A stretch of DNA of 64,000 bases from JBDTVS01 sp040007095 (lineage in GTDB: Bacteria > Acidobacteriota > Vicinamibacteria > Vicinamibacterales > CAVVIG01). Shown here one piece after another: positions 58,301 to 64,000 of the stretch. The notes under the pieces are model-generated. The model was given only the letters and a program-made list of their open reading frames with translations. It made no database searches and was not told where the DNA came from. Location: positions 37,802 through 101,801 of the forward strand of contig JBDTVS010000015.1 in assembly GCA_040007095.1 (NCBI GenBank), given 5' to 3'. Both the position numbers and the translations under genes were made by a program. Within the stretch, counting starts at the first letter, position 1. Each line of letters begins with the position of its first letter.

Positions 58301-60637
58301 TCATCGCGTCGGCAGCCAGGTGTCGGCCAGCGCCACGGCCTCGAGGTCCATCGACGCCCAGACGGGGAATGCCTCGATCTTCACCAGAATCATCGTCATG
58401 TCGTCGTGTTGCGGCGAGGTGCCGACGAAGGCTTCCACGTCGCGCAGGACGCGCTCCCGCAACTCGTCCGACGACAGGTCGGCGTGCCGCTCGGCCAGCT
58501 CGCTCAATCGGGCTTCGCCAAACAGGTCGTCGGCATCGTTCATCGCTTCGGTAATCCCATCGGTGAACAGCACGACCAGGTCGCCGCGGCGAAGATTGAT
58601 CGTCTCTTCCTCGAGCAGGCGTTCGAACATCTCCCCGTTGTCGAGGTTCAGCCCGAGGACGAGGCCGTCAGGCGCCAGCACCCGGACCGCGCGATCCTCT
58701 GGCGTCTCGGGGCCGGGCACGAACATCAACGGCGTGTGCCCCGCGCGGGCGTAGGTCATGGTGCGTGCGTCGAGATCGAACACCGCATACGTCATCGTAA
58801 TGAAGCTGCGCGGGTCGAGGTTGGCGGCGATGATGCGGTTCGCCGCCAGCAGCAGAGCGCGCGGCGACGTGTGAATCTCGCTGAGCGACAGCATCAACCC
58901 CTTGAGCTCCGCCATGTAGAACGCGGCCGAGGTCCCCTTGCCCGACACATCGGCGATGAGCACGCCCAGTCGACGCTCGCTGACACGGAAAAAATCGTAG
59001 TAGTCGCCGCCGACTTCGCGTGCCGGCACGCACATCGCCGTCACCGACAGGCCGGGCATTTCGAGAGGCCCCTGCGGAAGCAGCGACATCTGGATCTCGC
59101 GCGCGATGCGGAGCTCTTCTTCCAGGCGCTTCTTCTCCGCCGCCTGCAGCAGCAGATCCTCGATGCTGGCCGTCATCGAGTTGAAGGACGCCGCAAGCTC
59201 GCCCAGCTGATCATCGGTGTGAATCGCGATCTTGTGCGTGAAGTCCGCCCGCCGCACCCGTTCGGTGCCCGTGAAGAGCGCGTGGACCGATCCGGTGATC
59301 GATTTTGCCAGCGCCAGGCCGGCGACCAGCGCCACAAACTCGATGACGAGGAACAGACCGACGATAATCGAAAGGGCCAGCAGCAGGTTCTGTCCGAAGT
59401 TCTGCCCGACCAATCCCTGCGCGGAGATCCGCTCGTAGATTTCTCCGACGCTCAGTTGCATCGACACGACGAGTGTGCCCGAGTCGCCCGAGGACCAATC
59501 GCGGTAGTCGAGCAGGCTTCTCAGGTTGCTCAGCAGCCCACCGCGCGCACCCTCGGCGGGCACGGCGGGAGTCGGCACGATCAGCCCACGAATGGGGACG
59601 GCGCCATTGGGCACCAGCCTCGGCGTCACGTCCTTCACCTCGACCCCGGTCTCGTGCCGAAGCCGCTGGATTGCCTGGTTGGTGACGGGCAGGTCGACAA
59701 TCACGGCATAGGCCGGTTTTGATGTCGTGGAAAACGCGACCGCGCGCACCAGGATGTGCGTGTCTTCGCCAGCCGCGGCCGCCGCCAGAGGGGTCGAGTA
59801 CGCGAGCACGCCGGCAAACCCCGAGCAGTCGATCCACCGCGGCATGCTGCGCGGCGGCTGGACGTGCGACCACGGGCCGGCGACGGCCGGCACTGCGGCG
59901 CTTGCCGCTGACGGCCGGCGAGCGACCGAATCGGCACACGCACGGTCCACGGGTACGACCGCGATTGACACGCCGGCGAACTCGCCGGCGGCGCCGAGTT
60001 GTCGCCGGCCGACGAGATCGGCCAGGTCGCGTTCGTCGCCACTTTGAATTTCCTGCACGGTGCTGCGCGCAAGGAAACGCGCCTCGTCACCGAGCGCCTT
60101 CAGCCGGTTCTGCACCATGTAGGAGCTGAAGTTGTAGAACAGCAGAAATCCGCACAGTAGAAAGAAGGCCGCGATCAGGAGGACGGGGGTGAAGCCGATG
60201 AAAATATACGACAGGATCAGCTTGTCCCGCACGCGCCAGAGCAGGTGTCGCCGCGCGACAATCAACAGGCGAACGACGAACGACGCGGCACCTGCGGCCA
60301 ACGCCACGCCCGCCACCGTATCGACCACCCCCGCGAACGCCGGCAGCGGCCCCCAGAGCAGGCCGGCGCCATAGACGAGAATCCGCACCGCGAGGCCAGC
60401 GACAATCGCGCGTCCCGCGAGTGTGTGCAACAGCGCCTGGCGTACACCCTGCCGCCGGTGGCGCGGCGGTGATGTCGCGAGCCCGCGCGCTCGGAATCCG
60501 GATGATTGTCCCAGCGGTTCTCCGAACGGTCGTCCGAACGGTCGTCCGAACGGTTGTCCGAACGGTTGTCCGAACGGTCGTCCGAACAGTCTTCCGAACA
60601 GTCTTCCGAACAGTCTTCCGAACAAATGTCCGGGCAT
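58301..60637 (-). CDS. membrane SpoIIE/RsbU-type phosphatase with HAMP domain
   Basis: Up to 778 residues. Membrane segments lie near residues 75-95, 105-125 and 145-170 (SYIFIGFTPVLLIAAFFLLC), then a large extracytoplasmic region and another helix (LLLALSIIVGLFLVIEFVAL). HAMP (ALAKSITGSVHALFTGTERV) and a coiled coil with REIQMSLLPQGPLEMPGLSV lead to the PP2C-type domain: EVGGDYYDFFRVSERRLGVL, IADVSGKGTSAAFYMAELKG and HDDMTMILVKIE. It probably dephosphorylates an anti-anti-sigma factor. The first 45 residues are a FGRL/FGRP/FGQP array from a 12-nt repeat, so the true start may be further in. Confidence 0.86.
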   Translation of the reverse strand: MPGHLFGRLFGRLFGRLFGRPFGQPFGQPFGRPFGRPFGEPLGQSSGFRARGLATSPPRHRRQGVRQALLHTLAGRAIVAGLAVRILVYGAGLLWGPLPAFAGVVDTVAGVALAAGAASFVVRLLIVARRHLLWRVRDKLILSYIFIGFTPVLLIAAFFLLCGFLLFYNFSSYMVQNRLKALGDEARFLARSTVQEIQSGDERDLADLVGRRQLGAAGEFAGVSIAVVPVDRACADSVARRPSAASAAVPAVAGPWSHVQPPRSMPRWIDCSGFAGVLAYSTPLAAAAAGEDTHILVRAVAFSTTSKPAYAVIVDLPVTNQAIQRLRHETGVEVKDVTPRLVPNGAVPIRGLIVPTPAVPAEGARGGLLSNLRSLLDYRDWSSGDSGTLVVSMQLSVGEIYERISAQGLVGQNFGQNLLLALSIIVGLFLVIEFVALVAGLALAKSITGSVHALFTGTERVRRADFTHKIAIHTDDQLGELAASFNSMTASIEDLLLQAAEKKRLEEELRIAREIQMSLLPQGPLEMPGLSVTAMCVPAREVGGDYYDFFRVSERRLGVLIADVSGKGTSAAFYMAELKGLMLSLSEIHTSPRALLLAANRIIAANLDPRSFITMTYAVFDLDARTMTYARAGHTPLMFVPGPETPEDRAVRVLAPDGLVLGLNLDNGEMFERLLEEETINLRRGDLVVLFTDGITEAMNDADDLFGEARLSELAERHADLSSDELRERVLRDVEAFVGTSPQHDDMTMILVKIEAFPVWASMDLEAVALADTWLPTR
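60521..60628. repeat. 12-nt tandem repeat at the 5' end of the phosphatase gene
   Basis: Nine units of TCCGAACGGTCG (variants ending TTG, or AGTCT) run from 60521 to 60628. Read on the minus strand the repeat encodes FGRP/FGQP/FGRL tetrapeptides at the N-terminus of the phosphatase. It ends 9 nt from the putative ATG and 35 nt from the start of metB, so it also occupies the region where promoters for both genes would be expected. Confidence 0.88.
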
Positions 60638-60663
60638 GTACGTGGACTTCGGGATATTAGCAG

Positions 60664-61839
60664 ATGTATCGTTGCTGGATCGTGAAGCTCAGCTCGCTCG
60701 CGCGATTCAGCACGGTGTGCCTGCACGCCGGACAGGAGCCCGACCCTGCAACGGGCGCGATTGTCACCCCGATCTATCAGACATCGACCTACGTCCAGGA
60801 CGGACTCGGCATCAACAAAGGCTTCGAGTACGGTCGCACGCACAATCCGACCCGGCTCGCGCTCGAGCGCAATCTGGCGGCGATCGAGGGCGGCGTCGCG
60901 GCCTACGCCTTTGCCTCCGGCATGGCGGCAATCGGCGCCATCGCCACCATGCTTCGTTCGGGCGACCATGTCATCGTGTCCGACAACGTCTACGGCGGCA
61001 CCTTCCGGCTGTTCGACCGGATTCTCAGCCGCTATCAACTCTCGTTCACCTACGTCGATACGTCAGCGCTCGACCTGGTTGAACGGGCCATCACACCGAC
61101 GACGCGGATGCTGTTCGTCGAGACGCCGACCAATCCGATCCTGGCGATCACCGACCTGCGCAGGGCGGCCGACCTGGCCCACGCCCACGACCTGCGCCTG
61201 GTCGTCGACAATACGTTCGCCAGCCCGTACAACCAGCGTCCGTTCGAATTCGGCGCCGATCTCGTGACCCACAGCACGACCAAATATCTCAACGGCCACA
61301 GCGACAGCATCGGCGGGGTGGTCGTGGCGGTCCGGGACGAAGACATCGAGTGGCTGAAATTCGTCCAGAACGCCGAAGGGGCCATTCTCAGCCCGTTCGA
61401 CTCCTGGCTGGTCCTGCGGGGCACCAAGACCCTGCCGCTCCGGATGCAGCGGCACAACCAGAACGGCGAGGCGCTGGCGGCGTTTCTGGCCGGACAACCC
61501 AAGGTGCGCCACGTCTTCTATCCGGGGCTTCCAACCCATCCCCAGCACGAGCTCGCGAAACGCCAGATGCGAGGGTTCGGAGGCATGATCGCGTTCGAGC
61601 TCGGCTCGCTGGAAGCGGCGCGGCGGCTGCTCAATGCCGTGCGGCTGATGTCACTCGCCGAAAGCCTCGGCGGGGTCGAAACCCTGATTTCCCATCCCGC
61701 CACGATGACCCATGCGTCCGTGCCGGCAGATCAGCGTGCGGCCCTCGGCATCACCGACGGACTCGTGCGCATCTCGGCCGGCGTCGAGGACATCGAGGAT
61801 CTCATCGACGATTTGACGCAAGCCCTGGATCGGGTGTGA
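60664..61839 (+). CDS. metB: cystathionine gamma-synthase (PLP-dependent Cys/Met metabolism enzyme)
   Basis: A 391-residue protein. Family marks are FSTVCLHAGQEPDPATGAIV, VTPIYQTSTYVQ, YGRTHNPTRLALERNLAAIE, FASGMAAIGA, VETPTNPILAITDL and the PLP lysine in THSTTKYLNGHSD (about Lys207). It is cystathionine gamma-synthase or gamma-lyase; the two cannot be told apart with confidence by eye. In the synthase case it feeds methionine synthesis from the homoserine made by ThrA. A GTG at 60682 is an alternative start. It leads a run with the DedA gene 12 nt on. Confidence 0.88.
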   Translation: MYRCWIVKLSSLARFSTVCLHAGQEPDPATGAIVTPIYQTSTYVQDGLGINKGFEYGRTHNPTRLALERNLAAIEGGVAAYAFASGMAAIGAIATMLRSGDHVIVSDNVYGGTFRLFDRILSRYQLSFTYVDTSALDLVERAITPTTRMLFVETPTNPILAITDLRRAADLAHAHDLRLVVDNTFASPYNQRPFEFGADLVTHSTTKYLNGHSDSIGGVVVAVRDEDIEWLKFVQNAEGAILSPFDSWLVLRGTKTLPLRMQRHNQNGEALAAFLAGQPKVRHVFYPGLPTHPQHELAKRQMRGFGGMIAFELGSLEAARRLLNAVRLMSLAESLGGVETLISHPATMTHASVPADQRAALGITDGLVRISAGVEDIEDLIDDLTQALDRV

Positions 61840-61851
61840 TTGCCGCGTCAC

Positions 61852-62487
61852 ATGCTTGATTTCATCCTCCACTCCGACCGCAAACTGCTCGAAATCGTCA
61901 CCGCGTACGGGTCGTGGGTCTACGCGGTGCTGTTCACGATCGTCTTTGCGGAGACGGGCTTTGTCGTCACGCCGTTCCTCCCCGGAGACTCCCTGCTGTT
62001 CGCCACCGGCGCACTCTGCGCGACCGGGGCCCTGAGTACACCAGTGGCGCTGGCGCTGTTGGCCCTCGCCGCATTCAGCGGCAATGCGGTCAACTACGCG
62101 GTCGGGCGTATCGTCGGTCCCCGCATTTTTGCAGCGACCGACCAGTCCGGCATTTCGCACCGGCTGCTCAATCGCCAGCATCTCAAGCGCGCGCACGAGT
62201 TCTTCGAGCACTACGGCGGGAAGGCCGTCATCCTCGGCCGATTCGTCCCCATCGTGCGCACATTCGTGCCGTTTGTCGCCGGCGCTGCGCAGATGTCGTC
62301 TCAGGCGTTCGTCCTCTATAACGTCGTCGGCGCCGTGGCGTGGGTCGTGCTGTGCGTCGGGGCGGGTGTGCTCTTCGGCAACGTGCCGCTCATCAAAGAG
62401 AACTTCTCTCTCGCGACGCTCGGCATCGTCTTCGTGTCTCTACTGCCGGTCCTCGTGGAACTCGTCAGAAGCCGCAAGACCGCGTGA
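61852..62487 (+). CDS. DedA-family membrane protein
   Basis: A 211-residue protein with about five membrane segments. The DedA signature is visible: VFAETGFVVTPFLPGDSLLF and GGKAVILGRFVPIVRTFVPF, followed by VAGAAQMSSQAFVLYNVVGA. DedA proteins act as flippases for undecaprenyl phosphate or phosphatidylethanolamine in known cases. The ATG at 61852 is preferred to an overlapping TTG at 61840. It lies 12 nt after metB, but a functional link is not evident. Confidence 0.92.
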   Translation: MLDFILHSDRKLLEIVTAYGSWVYAVLFTIVFAETGFVVTPFLPGDSLLFATGALCATGALSTPVALALLALAAFSGNAVNYAVGRIVGPRIFAATDQSGISHRLLNRQHLKRAHEFFEHYGGKAVILGRFVPIVRTFVPFVAGAAQMSSQAFVLYNVVGAVAWVVLCVGAGVLFGNVPLIKENFSLATLGIVFVSLLPVLVELVRSRKTA

Positions 62488-62502
62488 CGAGAAGCCGGTG
62501 TC

Positions 62503-62826
62503 CTAGCTCGGCTGTGTCTGATCGATGACCCAGCTCACATAGGCGGCGCTGCCGCGGTCGACCGGCAGCACCAGGAACTCGGGCAGTTCATAGGAATGCA
62601 GCTCGCGGATCCGTGCCTCGAGCGCGGGCACCCTGTCGCGAGTCGTCTTGATGACCAGTTGCCGCTCCGGCTCACGCTCGACCTGGCCTTTCCAGCGGTA
62701 GAAGGACAGCATCGCCGGAAGCAGATTGACGCAGGCGGCCAGGCGCTCCCGAACGATCTGGCTGGCGATCGCCTCGGCCTGGTCGCTGTCGGCGACCGTG
62801 GTGAGGACGACGACGATGTCGGTCAT
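62503..62826 (-). CDS. cutA: CutA-type divalent cation tolerance protein
   Basis: A 107-residue protein of the usual size. It reads MTDIVVVLTTVADSDQAEAI, then RLAACVNLLPAMLSFYRWKG (the ACVN and Y.W.G signature), VIKTTRDRVPALEARIRELH and YELPEFLVLPVDRGSAAYVS. CutA forms trimers in the cytoplasm and has been tied to copper tolerance, though its exact role is debated. It is divergent from the FtsB-like gene and convergent with DedA. Confidence 0.94.
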   Translation of the reverse strand: MTDIVVVLTTVADSDQAEAIASQIVRERLAACVNLLPAMLSFYRWKGQVEREPERQLVIKTTRDRVPALEARIRELHSYELPEFLVLPVDRGSAAYVSWVIDQTQPS

Positions 62827-62857
62827 GGGTGAACCGTAGCAGTACGAACTACATCTT

Positions 62858-62881
62858 GTACATTGTTGTGATCTAATGTAC
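62858..62881. promoter_or_regulatory. candidate operator palindrome in the cutA-ftsB divergent gap
   Basis: GTACATT (62858-62864) and AATGTAC (62875-62881) are perfect inverted copies separated by 10 nt, in a gap of only 66 nt between two divergent starts. A possible -35 TTGTAC (62856-62861) and -10 TACCGT (62879-62884), spaced 17 nt, would overlap it and place transcription start at or next to the GTG of the FtsB-like gene. All of this is pattern only. Confidence 0.4.
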
Positions 62882-62892
62882 CGTCTCGGATT

Positions 62893-63246
62893 GTGGCCAC
62901 GAGAGAACCCTTGACAGCGAGCCCTCCAGTCACGCCCCAGCATCCAGGTCGAGGTCGCCGGCTCGTCCAGTTGTTCCTGGTATTTGTGGCCCTGGCCTTC
63001 GTGGCGGACGGCCTGGTGGGCGAACGCGGGCTGCTGGCCATGCTGCGGGCGCGCCAGGAACACGATGAACTGGCGACATCGATTGCGCGCGTGCGGGCCG
63101 AGAACGTGCGTCTGCGCGAGGAAGCGCGCCGGCTGCGTGAAGACCCGGCCGCGATCGAGGAAATCGCGCGACGCGAGCTCGGGCTGATCCGGCCTGGCGA
63201 GAAAGTGTTCGTCATCAAAGACGTCGCGCCGACCGAGCCGAAGTAA
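62893..63246 (+). CDS. FtsB/DivIC-like septum formation protein
   Basis: A 117-residue protein starting at a GTG, with one membrane helix at about 24-41 (LVQLFLVFVALAFVADGLVG), then a coiled coil (ARVRAENVRLREEARRLRED) and IEEIARRELGLIRPGEKVFV, the conserved end of FtsB/DivIC proteins. It should act in the divisome with FtsL and FtsQ. The N-terminal tail of 23 residues is Pro/Thr-rich. No other division gene is adjacent. Confidence 0.9.
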   Translation: MATREPLTASPPVTPQHPGRGRRLVQLFLVFVALAFVADGLVGERGLLAMLRARQEHDELATSIARVRAENVRLREEARRLREDPAAIEEIARRELGLIRPGEKVFVIKDVAPTEPK

Positions 63247-63284
63247 GGACCCGGAAAGAGACAACGATGCCATCCTGAGCGCCG

Positions 63285-63400
63285 ATGCATCCCGCCTCGC
63301 TGCGTTGCTCGTCGGTCAAATGCACCCGGCATTCCTCCTCCTCGCGCCTTGCGATCCGGGCGCCTCGACGCCCAGGCTTGGCACCTTGTCTCTGTCCGGG
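63285..63400. repeat. dispersed repeat (CGCATCCCGCCTCG-type), copy 2
   Basis: GCATCCCGCCTCGCTGCGTT followed by GCTC and GTCAAATGCACCCGGCATTC, ending GCGCCTTGCGATCCGGGCGC. It aligns over about 75 nt with 63833-63910 and in part with 22041-22129. It lies between the FtsB-like gene and the convergent pterin dehydratase gene. Confidence 0.65.
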
Positions 63401-63433
63401 CCCTAACTCGACATCGCGGCCGACGCCGCGACA

Positions 63434-63760
63434 CTATCGGGGGAGGCTGTCGATCTTCGCGGCCAGAATGAAGTCGCTCTCGGTCAGGCCGTTGATCTTG
63501 TGCGTCCAGACCTTCAGCCCCACCCGTCCCCACGCCAGGTCGATGTCCGGGTGATGGCCCTGCGCCTCGGCAATCGCACCGACCTTGTTCACGAACTCCA
63601 AGGCGGTCTTGAAGTCGGGGAACCCAAACGTCTTCTCGATGTGGTGCGTGCCAACAACCGTCCAGAGCTGGAGCTGGGCGATCAGCGGTTGAATCTCGTC
63701 GGCGGTCAACGGGGGTACGCCTCCGCGACAAGGCACACACGTTTTCTCGGCAAGTGTCAT
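63434..63760 (-). CDS. 4a-hydroxytetrahydrobiopterin dehydratase (pterin-4-alpha-carbinolamine dehydratase)
   Basis: A 108-residue protein of the PCD/DCoH family. The signature is FGFPDFKTALEFVNKVGAIA, QGHHPDIDLAWGRVGLKVWT and HKINGLTESDFILAAKID, with the catalytic histidines in GHHPD and THxxxGLT. It regenerates the pterin cofactor after aromatic amino acid hydroxylation; no hydroxylase gene is in the window. The N-terminal CVPCRGGVPPL is typical of bacterial members. Confidence 0.94.
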   Translation of the reverse strand: MTLAEKTCVPCRGGVPPLTADEIQPLIAQLQLWTVVGTHHIEKTFGFPDFKTALEFVNKVGAIAEAQGHHPDIDLAWGRVGLKVWTHKINGLTESDFILAAKIDSLPR

Positions 63761-63804
63761 CAGGAACGACCTCCGGTTCCGCTCAAGCCTAACAGCTCGT
63801 GGTA

Positions 63805-63930
63805 AAAGTCCGTCTGCATTCGGCGAACGCTGCATCCCGCCTCGCGGCGTTACTCAACGCTCAAATACTCCAGGTATTCTCGCGTTTCGCGCCTTGCGAT
63901 CGGGCGCCGCGGCCGGAAAATCTGCCAACG
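63805..63930. repeat. dispersed repeat (CGCATCCCGCCTCG-type), copy 3
   Basis: AAAGTCCGTCTGCATTCGGC followed by GAACGCTGCATCCCGCCTCG, then the stretch shared with 63285-63400 ending GCGCCTTGCGATCGGGCGCC. The first 45 nt match the reverse strand of 22041-22129. The remaining bases to the window end (63931-64000) show no feature I can support. Confidence 0.7.
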
Positions 63931-64000
63931 AATTTCTGAGACACGGCACTAGTGTCCTGCGTTCGACGATTTAGTACACGGCTTCCGGCGCGCGGCGCCC

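Noticed and set aside
1..64000. Search by eye for tRNA, rRNA and common riboswitches
   Set aside because: No cloverleaf with a GTTCGA-type T-loop and acceptor pairing, no rRNA sequence and no clear riboswitch core was found; a covariance-model scan would be needed to exclude them fully.

Overview
The window is 64 kb of high-GC bacterial chromosome with about 52 protein genes on both strands, nearly all complete. I see no rRNA, tRNA, phage, transposase or CRISPR. The gene set suggests a soil or sediment Acidobacteriota, most likely of the Vicinamibacteria type: many secreted peptidases and esterases, a DUF4159 protein, secreted TldD/PmbA relatives, HemQ, plastocyanin-like and cytochrome-type secreted proteins, and several families of short dispersed repeats between genes. 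The taxonomic call is inference from gene content and base composition; no marker gene such as 16S rRNA is present.

Layout. 1-5.1 kb: end of an unknown gene, a small secreted protein, then a leftward operon of two exported TldD/PmbA-family proteins and a MaoC-type hydratase. 5.1-18.4 kb: a broken paralog of the gene at 13.1 kb, an FmdB zinc ribbon, a cupredoxin-like secreted protein, a metallo-beta-lactamase lipoprotein, a DUF4159 protein, an alpha/beta hydrolase, a Tat-exported tandem double hydrolase and an ExeA-like ATPase with a SPOR domain. 18.4-27.2 kb: M16 peptidase, a two-gene nucleotidyltransferase module, a cytochrome/copper-monooxygenase-like protein and bifunctional aspartokinase-homoserine dehydrogenase. 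27.4-38.2 kb: B12-binding-type radical SAM protein, SUMF1-domain protein, TolB-like and M28 peptidase pair, DinB, proline dehydrogenase, SDR and HtrA. 38.4-48.7 kb: SnoaL-like protein, two-component system, old yellow enzyme, TolC/EmrA/EmrB efflux operon, MltB and thioredoxin 2. 48.9-64 kb: mostly housekeeping genes: HemQ, ferredoxin, exonuclease III, peptidase T, signal peptidase I, PilZ protein, PurA, a stand-alone AAA ATPase, RNase III with an N-terminal DUF2007, a SpoIIE phosphatase, cystathionine gamma-synthase, DedA, CutA, an FtsB-like protein and pterin dehydratase.

The most unusual feature of the window lies between the genes. At least six dispersed repeat families can be read directly. 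One of them, a G-rich pyrimidine/purine-asymmetric element, begins 0-8 nt after the stop codon of four unrelated genes and is always G-rich in the sense direction; two copies match a canonical G-quadruplex pattern. Another forms REP-like inverted repeats, and the convergent trxC and hemQ genes both terminate inside arms of that family. Coding tandem repeats (12 nt in the SpoIIE gene, 15 nt in lepB) and octamer arrays next to genes add to a picture of an actively repeating chromosome with no visible transposase.
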